Shown here: in pieces, positions 35,376 through 42,802 of the stretch
How the letters are laid out: every line of letters begins with the position of its first letter
Numbering within the stretch: position 1 is the first letter of the stretch
DNA from: an uncultured Bacteroides sp.
Lineage (GTDB): Bacteria; Bacteroidota; Bacteroidia; Bacteroidales; Bacteroidaceae
Direction: 5' to 3'
Assembly: GCA_900546645.1 (NCBI GenBank)
Contig: URDR01000018.1
Coordinates: forward strand, 1 to 42,802
Length of the DNA stretch: 42,802 nucleotides
Translations under genes and position numbers: made by a program
Notes under the pieces: model-generated
Seen by the model: the letters and a program-made list of their open reading frames with translations, nothing else
Database searches by the model: none
What the model was told of the DNA's origin: nothing

Positions 35376-37936
35376 GAATCGTACTGACCCTGTTCCTATT
35401 CTGTGTATGTATGAGTATCAAAGCTCAACAACAGGATATGACGGAAATGAGAAAAGCTATCGAACTGATGCAGGGGATGTACAACATAACTTTTATATAT
35501 GATTCATCCTTGGTGACTGCTAAGCCCCAAGCCTTTCCCTCGGCAGGAAATTCTTTGAAGGAAAACTTGGAAAGGATTTTTGGCAGCACCGGCATAAAAT
35601 GGGAAATCCGCGATGAATACGTCCTGCTGTTCCGTCCGAACAACTATACCTTTTCTGGATATGTGTGTGAAGACAGCGGAGAAACGCTCATCAATGTGAC
35701 TGTCCTTGACCTGAATACCCTGAAAGGCACACTGAGTAACGAACAGGGATTTTTCAGCATTACGCTGCCGGAGGGGAAACACAAACTTCGTTTCTCTTAT
35801 ATAGGTTATCAGGATGTGGTGAAGGAGGTGGATTTGAGTTCCAATTACAACGGTGTCATCTACCTGAAAGAAAGCAGTACCGCACTGAAAGAAGTTGTAG
35901 TGGTTGCAGACTTGAACGCTTCCCTCCGCACGACACAGACCGGCAAAGTGTCGCTGACCTCGGAACAGTTGAATACGGAGTTTTCGCTGCTTAGTTCACC
36001 GGACTTGGTAAAGACCCTCCAGAATATTCCCGGTGTGGCTTCCGGAACGGAGCTGCTTTCCGGCATGTATGTACACGGAGGCAAGAACGATGAGAACCTT
36101 TTTCTGCTGGACGGAACACCGCTTTACCAGATCAACCATTTGGGCGGGCTGTTCTCCGCTTTCAATACGGATATTATCAAAAACGTGGATTTCTATAAAA
36201 GCGGTTTCCCGGCACGTTACGGCGGCAGACTTTCTTCCGTAGTGGATGTACGCACCAAAGAGGGGAACATGAAGGAGTTTCACGGGACTTTCTCCTTGGG
36301 GCTGCTCGATGGCAGAGTCCAGTTTGAAGGCCCGATCATAAAAGACAAGACCTCGTTCAACATAGCCATGCGAAGAAGTTGGGCAGATCTTTTCACAGCT
36401 CCGGCATTCTTCCTGCTCAACCGTTCCAATCCCGATGACAAAAAGAACGTGCGCTATGCCTTTCACGACATCAACGGGAAAATCACCCACCGTTTTTCGG
36501 ACAATAATAAACTGTCCCTTAGCGTGTATTCCGGAAATGACCTGCTGAAGACAAAAGCCCGGCAGACGTTCGAAGACGGGGAACATTACGACTCCGATTT
36601 CAAGGCTCAATGGGGCAACCTGACTACGGCTTTGACGTGGAACTGTCAAATCGTCCCGAAGTTGTCCGGCAGTTTCACCGGTGTCTATTCACGCAATATC
36701 TCCATGTATGATTATGTGGAAGGCAGCCGTTTCTTTTCCGACGGGGAACAAACTTCCATGACGGGAATGGAACGGTCCAACCGTTCCACAATCGACGACA
36801 TGGGATACCGCATGGAATTCGACTACCGTCCCGGCACGAATCATCATATACGCTTTGGCAGCAATTATCTGCATCACATATATCATCCGCAAAGCACTGT
36901 TTCCAGGAATCAGACGGACAAGGATACCTTATCGTCAGCAAGCGCAAGCAGCTATAAGGGAAACGAGGTCACGTTTTATGCGGAAGATGAAATACGGCTG
37001 TCCTCCAAAGCGAAATTAAATACGGGACTGCATTACACCCTTTATCAGACAGACGGAAAGATATCTCATTCTGTGGAGCCAAGATTGGCCATGAGTTACC
37101 AATGTTCGGAAAAAGCCACGATGAAAGTGTCCTATACGGAAATGAGCCAGTTTGCGCACCAACTGTCAAACACCTATCTGAACCTGCCGACAGACAGTTG
37201 GGTTCCTTCCACACGCAAAGTCCGTCCCATGCGTTCAAGGCAAGTGGCAGCCGGAATCTATACGGAATTACCTCGGCATATCCGCTTGAACGTGGAAGGG
37301 TATTACCGTACTACAAGCCAGCTATTGGAATACGACGGGGGCAACAACTTGATGCTTCCTGCCGATAACTGGGACAATTTGATTAAAACAGGCAAAGGAA
37401 AGTCTTACGGTGTGGAATGGTCGCTGGCATACAAAGACCGTTACAATGTGATTGAAGCAGGATATACACTGTCATGGAGCTTGCAAAAGTTTACTGATTT
37501 TTATCCCGACTGGTATTCCAGCAAGTTCGAAAACCGACATAAACTGAACATCGCTTTCCGGCATAAGTTCGATGACCATATAGATGCCTACGCCGCATGG
37601 GTTTACCGCAGTGGCGACCGTGCCACCGTCCCGACCCAGTATGTAAACGGACCGTCTTTCCCCGGCACACCGGATTCCAGCGAACCTGAACTGATTTACG
37701 AGAAGCCGAATAACATCACGCTCCCGGCATACCACCGGCTTGATTTAGGAGTTAATTTCCGAAGTACTACTAAAAGGGGATTCGAACGTATCTGGAACAT
37801 CAGTGTCTATAACGCCTATTGCCGCATGAATGCGTTTTATACTCGGATAGAACGTCTGCCCGATGGCGGTTTCAGAGGGAAGGGATTTGGTATTTTTCCC
37901 ATTATACCCTCGTTTTGTTATACCCTCAAATTTTAA
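35372..37936 (+). CDS. TonB-dependent receptor with STN signalling domain
   Basis: The 854-aa protein has a signal peptide (1-19, ending SIKAQ), an STN (secretin/TonB N-terminal) domain at about 25-90 and a carboxypeptidase-regulatory-like beta-sandwich at about 92-165 (YTFSGYVCEDSGETL...SYIGYQDVVKEV). The plug lies at about 195-300 (LVKTLQNIPGV...VHGGKNDENLFLLDGTPLYQINHLGG...GGRLSSVVDV), then a 22-strand barrel ending in Phe. The STN domain shows it takes part in sigma/anti-sigma signalling. No SusD partner is adjacent; a DUF4249 lipoprotein follows after 4 bp, so this is not a classic SusCD glycan importer. The ligand is unknown (metal chelate, peptide or other). Confidence 0.93.
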   Translation: MRIVLTLFLFCVCMSIKAQQQDMTEMRKAIELMQGMYNITFIYDSSLVTAKPQAFPSAGNSLKENLERIFGSTGIKWEIRDEYVLLFRPNNYTFSGYVCEDSGETLINVTVLDLNTLKGTLSNEQGFFSITLPEGKHKLRFSYIGYQDVVKEVDLSSNYNGVIYLKESSTALKEVVVVADLNASLRTTQTGKVSLTSEQLNTEFSLLSSPDLVKTLQNIPGVASGTELLSGMYVHGGKNDENLFLLDGTPLYQINHLGGLFSAFNTDIIKNVDFYKSGFPARYGGRLSSVVDVRTKEGNMKEFHGTFSLGLLDGRVQFEGPIIKDKTSFNIAMRRSWADLFTAPAFFLLNRSNPDDKKNVRYAFHDINGKITHRFSDNNKLSLSVYSGNDLLKTKARQTFEDGEHYDSDFKAQWGNLTTALTWNCQIVPKLSGSFTGVYSRNISMYDYVEGSRFFSDGEQTSMTGMERSNRSTIDDMGYRMEFDYRPGTNHHIRFGSNYLHHIYHPQSTVSRNQTDKDTLSSASASSYKGNEVTFYAEDEIRLSSKAKLNTGLHYTLYQTDGKISHSVEPRLAMSYQCSEKATMKVSYTEMSQFAHQLSNTYLNLPTDSWVPSTRKVRPMRSRQVAAGIYTELPRHIRLNVEGYYRTTSQLLEYDGGNNLMLPADNWDNLIKTGKGKSYGVEWSLAYKDRYNVIEAGYTLSWSLQKFTDFYPDWYSSKFENRHKLNIAFRHKFDDHIDAYAAWVYRSGDRATVPTQYVNGPSFPGTPDSSEPELIYEKPNNITLPAYHRLDLGVNFRSTTKRGFERIWNISVYNAYCRMNAFYTRIERLPDGGFRGKGFGIFPIIPSFCYTLKF

Positions 37937-37940
37937 GAGA

Positions 37941-38912
37941 ATGAAACTTTTATCTTATATATTACTGACCATGTATATCGGCTTACTTTCGTCCTGTACC
38001 TATCATTTTGAACTGGACGATGTGGGCGCTTCCTCCAAACTGGTGCTATACAGCTATCCGGGAAGCGGCGACACAACGGTAGTACACCTTTCACGCAGCC
38101 TTCCCGTCAGTCAGAAAGGCGAGCTCGTCCGGGGACTGAAGGGAGCGGACGTCCACCTGTCTGTAAACGGTGAAGCGGTACCCCTTGCATGGACGGACGA
38201 TTCCATACCGGGAGTCCCCGCCCAAAGCTATTACGCGGTAAAGGCGTATGAAGATGGCGACAAGGTCAACATAACCGCAGCGGTGGAAGGAATGAAAACG
38301 GTTTCTTCCGCTACGGTCGTCCCATCCCTGTTTCCTTTGACATCCATCAAATTGGCTCACAAAGACGATAGTCCGAGCCAGTGTCAGTTTCGGATACACT
38401 TTACGGACCATGCGCTGACAAAAGACTATTATGCGTTGAAGGTGGAGCGTAAACAACTGTTCTGGAACGATGGCAAGTATTCAGAAGAAAGCAATCCCCT
38501 CGCGTTGAACTTGGACGACGAACCTCTGCTGAATACATCTTCCGGGTTAGACGACATCCTGATGATTGAAAACGGGTTCTACCGGAATCTGTATTATTGG
38601 GACGATACGAAAATTCAAGGGAAAAGCTACACGCTTCGTTTGAATACCTATTATGAAACAGACTATGAAGACGACTTCATAACTCCTGAAGGGGTAGAGC
38701 ATATCAAATGCCAAGTGAAATACAGAATTAGTCTGTATAGCCTTTCTGAAGAGTTTTACAGGTATCTGAAATCATTGAACGACCAGAAAAACAACGGACT
38801 TGGAAACTCTGAACTGGCTCCTATACGTTCTACTTATACCAACGTTTCGAACGGGATAGGTGTTGTGGGAGGATGCAGGATGTTCCGGACGGAATGGATA
38901 GACAATTTATAG
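37941..38912 (+). CDS. DUF4249-family lipoprotein
   Basis: This 323-aa protein has a type II signal peptide with lipobox LSSC (MKLLSYILLTMYIGLLSSCTYHFELDD) and a mature part rich in beta-strands (LVLYSYPGSGDTTVVHLSRSLPV, ADVHLSVNGEAVPLAWTDDS). DUF4249 proteins are regularly encoded just after TonB receptors in Bacteroidetes, as here, and presumably sit on the outer membrane with them. I chose ATG 37941 because the lipobox follows and because the longer in-frame start at 37863 lies inside the receptor gene. Confidence 0.85.
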   Translation: MKLLSYILLTMYIGLLSSCTYHFELDDVGASSKLVLYSYPGSGDTTVVHLSRSLPVSQKGELVRGLKGADVHLSVNGEAVPLAWTDDSIPGVPAQSYYAVKAYEDGDKVNITAAVEGMKTVSSATVVPSLFPLTSIKLAHKDDSPSQCQFRIHFTDHALTKDYYALKVERKQLFWNDGKYSEESNPLALNLDDEPLLNTSSGLDDILMIENGFYRNLYYWDDTKIQGKSYTLRLNTYYETDYEDDFITPEGVEHIKCQVKYRISLYSLSEEFYRYLKSLNDQKNNGLGNSELAPIRSTYTNVSNGIGVVGGCRMFRTEWIDNL

Positions 38913-38933
38913 GAAAACTAAATAATATAGAAA

Positions 38934-39563
38934 ATGAAAAAGACAATTTTATCCATGCTATTCCTGATGACAGGTATCGCATGCTTTGCACAAAGATCCG
39001 GCATTATTATCAGTGTTACGGACGGACATTTGGGAAAATATTCGGGATATTCTTACTACATGAATACGGGAACGGCGGACGGCACTATCTACCCCGAAAC
39101 CCGATGGACACCCGGTGTAGGCTTCCATTTAGGCTACCAGTTTGGCTTCAAACTTTCCAATCGCTTCTGGATGGATGCTTCCATATTGGGAAAAGTTGTT
39201 CAGGGAAAAGCAGAGTCTTTTGATTTGAATGGAAACGACGTTGTTCCGTGGTCTGATAAAGCATGGATATGGGGACTTGCCTTGAACGGTGCAATCAATT
39301 ACCGCATCTGTTCCGGACTGTATGCCGGTATTGGCATTGAACCAACCGGTTATTTCAAAACCAATAAATTGAAGGAAAACCTGAAAGGGCAGGTTTTCGA
39401 CTTTCCGGTTGTTCTCACCTTGGGCTATGAGTTTAATAACGGCATGAAATTATCCGCTTCTTACAAGCATGGTTTCAAGCCATTGTATGACAATGCATTT
39501 GCTTCCAACATAAAGAATAATAAAGAGTTCGGCATATCATTGTATGTGCCCATGTTTAAATAA
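38934..39563 (+). CDS. Small outer-membrane beta-barrel protein
   Basis: This 209-aa protein has a signal peptide (1-20, MKKTILSMLFLMTGIACFAQ). The mature part shows alternating amphipathic strands with aromatic girdles (GVGFHLGYQFGFKLSNRFWMDASILGK, GLALNGAINYRICSGLYAGIGIEPTGYFKT, LSASYKHGFKPLYDN), as in 8-stranded porin-like or OmpA-type barrels. It follows the DUF4249 gene by 21 bp and precedes a lipoprotein gene by 25 bp. Function is unknown; it could be a structural partner of the receptor. Confidence 0.82.
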   Translation: MKKTILSMLFLMTGIACFAQRSGIIISVTDGHLGKYSGYSYYMNTGTADGTIYPETRWTPGVGFHLGYQFGFKLSNRFWMDASILGKVVQGKAESFDLNGNDVVPWSDKAWIWGLALNGAINYRICSGLYAGIGIEPTGYFKTNKLKENLKGQVFDFPVVLTLGYEFNNGMKLSASYKHGFKPLYDNAFASNIKNNKEFGISLYVPMFK

Positions 39564-39588
39564 TAATCAATCATTAAGTTTTTCAAGT

Positions 39589-40431
39589 ATGAAACAAACG
39601 CTTTTTAGTCTTGCTTTGGCAATGACAGTCTTATCATCATGCCACTCTGATGATATAATTAACAATCCGATGAACGAGGAAAAAGATTCTTTTCCTACAT
39701 CCAGGAGTTTACACGAAAACATTCTTTCCTTTTCGAGTGAGGAAGAATACAATGCCTTAATTGATTCCTTGAGTATGTTGACTGATGAGGAGCTTCTGCA
39801 ATGGGAATCTAGTCAAGAAGGATTCACCTCCATGTATAGAGTACACAGTGAAGCTTTGGAAAAAATATTAAATGCAACATGCAAAGAGGAATATGAATCT
39901 GTTAAGGCTGCTTACCAGATCGATTTTATATTTAACAAAAAGGATAGTACCGATTTGTCGATATATATGCCTGTATTGAATGTTAGCAAAGCAATCACAT
40001 TGAATCCAGAAGGATTCGTATGTATCGCCGGTGAGAGAAAGAATTTGAGGGAGTTTGAAAATTATGATGGATATAAGAAAGAACTTTCTTTACTTTATCC
40101 TGTTCCGTTGGGTGTAACAATTGAAAATGGCATAAACAGGGTTCATGTTAAAACGAAGAAAAGAAAGTTCACCGCACAGATTGGTGTACGAGGAAGCCAG
40201 CAGGCTATCCGTGTAAATGCGTCTAAGAAAGTTTTATGGGGTTGGGTGGAATATACGACCGCGTACTATTGGAAATACACGCCTAACGGCCCTGTACAAT
40301 TTGGTAAAGAAGTGAAAAGCGGTCATGACATTATGATCGTGGGCAATCCTTTCCCAAATGGAGCGAAATTGTATATGTGGACTCGCGGTACCGGTGAAGA
40401 AAACTGCGGAATAATAACTGTGCAATTGTAA
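39589..40431 (+). CDS. Lipoprotein of unknown function, 280 aa
   Basis: It has a type II signal peptide with lipobox LSSC (MKQTLFSLALAMTVLSSCHSDD). A helical middle part (SLHENILSFSSEEEYNALIDSLSMLTDEELLQWE) and a C-terminal beta-rich half with several Trp/Tyr (KVLWGWVEYTTAYYWKYTP) follow. It resembles uncharacterised Bacteroides lipoprotein families (possibly DUF4848, from memory only). The start was set at 39589 since the frame open from 39544 begins inside the previous gene. It is the last intact gene of the sigma/receptor locus and uses more AT-rich codons than the receptor. Confidence 0.78.
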   Translation: MKQTLFSLALAMTVLSSCHSDDIINNPMNEEKDSFPTSRSLHENILSFSSEEEYNALIDSLSMLTDEELLQWESSQEGFTSMYRVHSEALEKILNATCKEEYESVKAAYQIDFIFNKKDSTDLSIYMPVLNVSKAITLNPEGFVCIAGERKNLREFENYDGYKKELSLLYPVPLGVTIENGINRVHVKTKKRKFTAQIGVRGSQQAIRVNASKKVLWGWVEYTTAYYWKYTPNGPVQFGKEVKSGHDIMIVGNPFPNGAKLYMWTRGTGEENCGIITVQL

Positions 40432-40460
40432 TCCTTATTGAACCTGATTATTCATCAATC

Positions 40461-40503
40461 ATTCGTCCCGAATCTCTGATATAGCCAAATGTTCGTCCCG
40501 AAT
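40461..40503. repeat. Two copies of an inverted-repeat site, 30 bp apart
   Basis: TTCGTCCCGAAT occurs at 40462-40473 and 40492-40503, exactly 30 bp apart. The first is a perfect ATTCG/CGAAT inverted repeat around TCC. They lie between the 280-aa lipoprotein gene and the truncated gene and could be an operator pair. Confidence 0.55.
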
Positions 40504-40520
40504 ATTAAAATTATCATTTT

Positions 40521-40637
40521 ATGAGCAGGAAGTATTTACTTGTTTTTTTAGTGATTTCCCTTTTTCTAAATAAAGCCGCTTCTTACGGTCAGGAATTTCA
40601 AGTGTCGCGTGACACCGTCAAGGTTTCCGTTCAGTAA
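40521..40637 (+). pseudogene. Exported-protein gene cut to its signal peptide
   Basis: The 38-codon ORF begins MSRKYLLVFLVISLFLNKAA, an evident signal peptide, continues for about 15 residues (EFQVSRDTVKVSVQ) and stops 32 bp before the IS66 left end. It is most likely the 5' remnant of a further gene of the receptor locus, the rest having been lost when the IS arrived or in a later deletion. The original function cannot be told. Confidence 0.5.
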
Positions 40638-40669
40638 GGAAATACTTCGCCTCATAACGAAAGAAGCAT

Positions 40670-40691
40670 GTAAGCGTCTCCGCGGTTCTAC
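40670..40691 (+). repeat. IS66 left terminal inverted repeat
   Basis: This is the left end of the element and matches the right end at 42600-42621 with one mismatch (position 16 of 22, G against A). Confidence 0.88.
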
Positions 40692-40748
40692 ATTGAATTA
40701 GTATCTCCCCTGATTTATCTTTGTTGCCTCAAATCAACAATATAAATT

Positions 40749-41138
40749 ATGGAGCAACAAAGAGCATCACAACGTTATGAAGAGACTTGGTTGGCATTTA
40801 CTGAAGAACTCAAATCTAATCCGACAGTAACTCTTCGTGCAATCTGCAAAAAGCTACACACCAATCAAGATGGTATGAGCAAGTGGGCATCAAGACATGG
40901 TTATTCAGTCAGCCGCTGCAAGGCTTCACTATCGCAAAAGACAAGTGCCCCATCATCCTCATTCGTTCGTATCGAACCCAAAGATCAACCGGTGCAACAT
41001 AAGGCTTCCGTGCTTGCCGGAGTCAATGTTACTTTCAGCAGTGGTACAACGATAAGTATCAAGCAGGGAGATGCGGATAGCATCATCAGGCTTGTCAACC
41101 TGTACGAGAGAAAGGAGGATGAATCATGTATTCTCTAA
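40749..41138 (+). CDS. tnpA: IS66 accessory protein TnpA
   Basis: This 129-aa protein has an N-terminal helix-turn-helix-like region (WLAFTEELKSNPTVTLRAICKKLHTNQDGMSKWASRHGYSVS), as in IS66-type TnpA of Bacteroidales. The C-terminal part (VLAGVNVTFSSGTTISIKQGDADSIIRLVNLYE) is typical. It is presumed to bind DNA or assist transposition. It overlaps tnpB by 13 bp and appears intact. Confidence 0.85.
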   Translation: MEQQRASQRYEETWLAFTEELKSNPTVTLRAICKKLHTNQDGMSKWASRHGYSVSRCKASLSQKTSAPSSSFVRIEPKDQPVQHKASVLAGVNVTFSSGTTISIKQGDADSIIRLVNLYERKEDESCIL

Positions 41139-41476
41139 CGTCAGCCAACAAGTACTATCTCTATCAAGGATTCATCCGGATGAATCTTGGCATAAACGGT
41201 CTGTACAAATTGATTCGCTCTGAAATGAGTCAATTGTCGCCTGTATCAGGTGATGCTTTTATCTTCTTTGGCAAACGAAGAAGTGGGGTTAAGATTCTCA
41301 AATGGGATGGCGATGGATTCTTACTTTATTACAAACGCCTTGAAGGTGGCACTTTTGAACTTCCGGCCCTCAATCCGCATACAGGCCATTATGAGATTCC
41401 CTACACCACTTTGACTTTTATCCTAAATGGAGTGTCGTTACGCTCTGTACGACTTCGAAAACGCTTTAGGCTATAG
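41126..41476 (+). CDS. tnpB: IS66 accessory protein TnpB
   Basis: This 116-aa protein has the TnpB family pattern: MNLGINGLYKLIRSEMSQLSPVSGDAFIFFGKRRSGVKILKWDGDGFLLYYKRLEGGTFELP. It is required for IS66 transposition, but its biochemical role is unclear. An unusually strong Shine-Dalgarno (AAAGGAGGA) precedes the start and lies within the end of tnpA. The gene is intact. Confidence 0.9.
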   Translation: MYSLTSANKYYLYQGFIRMNLGINGLYKLIRSEMSQLSPVSGDAFIFFGKRRSGVKILKWDGDGFLLYYKRLEGGTFELPALNPHTGHYEIPYTTLTFILNGVSLRSVRLRKRFRL

Positions 41477-41563
41477 TTTTAAATAGCATAGTTGTTAAAA
41501 ATAGTACACAAATTAGCCACTTTATTTCTTGCGTAATACGCTAATATTTAGTATCTTTACGTT

Positions 41564-42562
41564 ATGAAAAAAGATGAGATTATAGAGTTGCTGAAGGAAC
41601 AGATTGCAAGCTTACGGGCTGATAATGACCGGCTGCTGTTGCAGGTTGAAGCTCTGACACAAGAAATAGCTTCGCTTAATGAAGCACTCCTTCAGAAAGG
41701 CGAATCCCTTAGCAGGCAGCGACGCATTGCTAAAGGACTCGCCAAACTTATGTCCAACTCATCCGAAAAGCAGAACGCTGCTCAAACAGCTTTGTCCGAA
41801 GAAGAGCAAAAGAGAAAGGAAGAGGAGAAAGCTGCCAAACGCAAAGCCAGGAAGAACAACGGTGCCAGGCGGGACATGCATTACGATATGGAAGAAGTGG
41901 TGCACGATGTATATCCGGATGATCCGGATTTTTGAACTCCAGTTATGACGAATCGTTCATAGCAGGGCTGATGGAACTGCGTTATATACAATCCTTGCCT
42001 ATAGAAAGAATTGTCCGTTACTTTGAGGACCATGGCTTTACGCTTAACAAGCCCACTGCCCACAAACTGACAGAAAGAGCATCGCCCAGCTTGCAAAGTT
42101 GGCACTGATGGCTGGACGGTAGAAATGAATCTGGCGTACCGACAGAAATATGCTCCGAAAATCCTTGCGGATCTGAAAGATTTGCTGGATGAGATTGAAG
42201 AGCGCGGCGATTTATTGCCAAAGAGCGAACTTCAAGAGGCGATTACCTACTTACGCAATGAATGGAATGCCGTGCTTGATATCTTCAAATATGGTGACAC
42301 TTTTCTGGACAATAATCAGGTGGAGCGCCTAAACCGTTATATCTCCATCTCAAGAAGAAATTCCTTGTTCTTCGGCAGCCATAAAGGTGCCGAACGAGGA
42401 GCCATACTCTATACCATAGCTCTTACATGCAGAATGCATAAGGTTAATATGTTTGAGTATCTAACAGATGTGATTAACAGAACGGCGGACTGGCAACCTA
42501 ATACGCCATTAGAAAAATACAGGGAACTGCTTCCAGACATGTGGAAAAAGGCTAATGAGTAA
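41564..42562 (+). pseudogene. tnpC: IS66 transposase TnpC, frameshifted and lacking its core
   Basis: Three pieces can be read. Residues from 41564-41935 are the N-terminal coiled coil and basic region (MKKDEIIELLKEQIASLRADNDRLLLQVEALTQEI). A -1 frame piece (41935-42107) continues NSSYDESFIAGLMELRYIQSLPIERIVRYFEDHGFTLNKPTAHKLTERAS. The piece 42125-42562 is the C-terminal part (LKDLLDEIEERGDLLPKSELQEAITYLRNEWNAVLDIF...DNNQVERLNRYISISRRNSLFFGSHKGAERGAILYTIALTC). The catalytic DDE core normally between ERAS and the last piece is gone; intact TnpC is about 500 aa. It cannot be active. Confidence 0.85.
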
Positions 42563-42590
42563 ACCAAAACTCACTAGCCTTTTATTTTTA
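42545..42590 (+). terminator. Terminator at the 3' end of tnpC
   Basis: AAAAAGGCTAATGAGT (42545-42560) pairs with ACTCACTAGCCTTTT (42569-42583) with one G-U pair, followed by ATTTTTA. It overlaps the tnpC stop and lies inside the IS. Confidence 0.7.
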
Positions 42591-42599
42591 GTTTCATAG

Positions 42600-42621
42600 G
42601 TAGAATCGCGGAGACGCTTAC
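42600..42621 (-). repeat. IS66 right terminal inverted repeat
   Basis: This is the right end of the element, inverted relative to 40670-40691. The TAA stop of the interrupted minus-strand ORF is formed by the GTAA tip. Confidence 0.88.
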
Positions 42622-42800
42622 CTTGATATGCTCTGTATCTTGTCTTTTCTACTGATAAGATAGCTGCAGTACCAGTCAACGAGGTTCTTGTCCATATTAT
42701 CCAAGGTCTTGCAATCCGGCGTCTGAATGGAACCTAAAGTCATGCACTCATGGTTGTCGATGTCAATGACACCGATGCCCATGATTTCCAGTCCACGCTT
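42618..42800 (-). pseudogene. Fragment of another gene, probably a DDE transposase
   Basis: The minus strand is open from the window edge to a TAA in the IS66 tip, giving KRGLEIMGIGVIDIDNHECM...GSIQTPDCKTL and then NLVDWYCSYLISRKDKIQ. The IxVIDIDNH...QT pattern with a later R..D.I resembles a Bacteroidales IS4-like transposase, but I am not certain of the family. The ORF ends at the IS66 boundary, so it is interrupted there; its 5' part lies beyond the window. Confidence 0.45.
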
Positions 42801-42802
42801 GT

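Larger units (their letters stand above)
40670..42621 (+). mobile_element. IS66-family insertion sequence, internally deleted
   Basis: The terminal inverted repeats are 22 bp with one mismatch (40670-40691 and 42600-42621; each reads GTAAGCGTCTCCGCG inward from its own end). The GTAA tips and the three-ORF layout (tnpA, tnpB, tnpC) define IS66. The length of 1952 bp is short against about 2.5 kb, and the deficit lies in tnpC. The 8-bp flanks (AGAAGCAT left, CTTGATAT right) do not match, so no target duplication remains. Confidence 0.88.

Noticed and set aside
35996..36649. 217-aa ORF antisense to the TonB receptor
   Set aside because: It is fully inside a well-supported receptor gene and is a codon-bias shadow.
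40662..42629. 8-bp target-site duplication of the IS66 element
   Set aside because: The left flank AGAAGCAT and right flank CTTGATAT do not match, even with shifts of a base or two.
1..42802. tRNA, rRNA, CRISPR array and riboswitch
   Set aside because: I read the intergenic regions for cloverleaf arms, regular direct repeats with spacers and known aptamer cores and saw none. The only direct repeats are those listed.

Overview
The window is about 42.8 kb of chromosome from a gut Bacteroidales, most likely family Bacteroidaceae (Bacteroides or Phocaeicola). The evidence is: promoters of the Bacteroides TAnnTTTG (-7) type ahead of many genes; lipoproteins and SusC-like biology (STN-type TonB receptor, FecI/FecR pair, DUF4249, fimbrillin-like protein); a Rho factor with a very long low-complexity insertion; and a set of Bacteroidales-specific hypothetical genes. 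I ran no database search, so family names come from reading motifs.

Layout. Positions 1-9350 are core: sbcD-sbcC (nuclease), a palindrome-rich intergenic region, an FKBP-type isomerase, then minus-strand genes (SpoU/TrmH methyltransferase, a hypothetical, an arginase-fold protein), then a threonine-aldolase-like enzyme and a DUF1847 protein. Positions 9348-10245 hold a deletion scar: the C-terminal half of a zinc-type dehydrogenase (minus strand) abuts the C-terminal half of TatC (plus strand). Next come a 29-codon small ORF, an exported esterase and engB. A compact minus-strand operon follows (16597 down to 12365): ridA, a metallo-beta-lactamase-fold protein, a VOC protein, a DUF3805/3806-like protein and an ABC-F ATPase. 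Then rho with a long leader, a three-gene minus-strand operon (DUF5063, RNase D-like exonuclease, RlmI-like methyltransferase), and a plus-strand set ftsK, lolA-like, trxB, M16 peptidase. Two tandem hairpins end this set against fhs on the other strand.

From about 30.9 kb to the end the window is accessory. It holds a solitary fimbrillin-like lipoprotein with AGA/AGG-rich arginine codons, a truncated rhuM fragment containing a near-perfect palindrome, and broken minus-strand ORFs that may be phage tail-gene remnants. Then comes an intact envelope-signalling locus: ECF sigma factor, FecR anti-sigma factor, STN-containing TonB-dependent receptor, DUF4249 lipoprotein, small outer-membrane barrel and a second lipoprotein. 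The locus seems to be cut short: only the export signal of a following gene remains before an IS66-family element (40670-42621). That element has matching ends, intact tnpA and tnpB, and a tnpC that is frameshifted and lacks its middle. Beyond it lies a piece of another gene, probably a DDE transposase. The flanks do not share a target duplication.

The best candidate for an undescribed system is the sigma/anti-sigma/receptor/DUF4249/barrel/lipoprotein locus, whose ligand cannot be told from sequence. The dehydrogenase-TatC scar, the palindrome cluster at 4.4-4.7 kb and the Rho insertion are the other points that most merit checking. I saw no tRNA, rRNA, CRISPR array or riboswitch.
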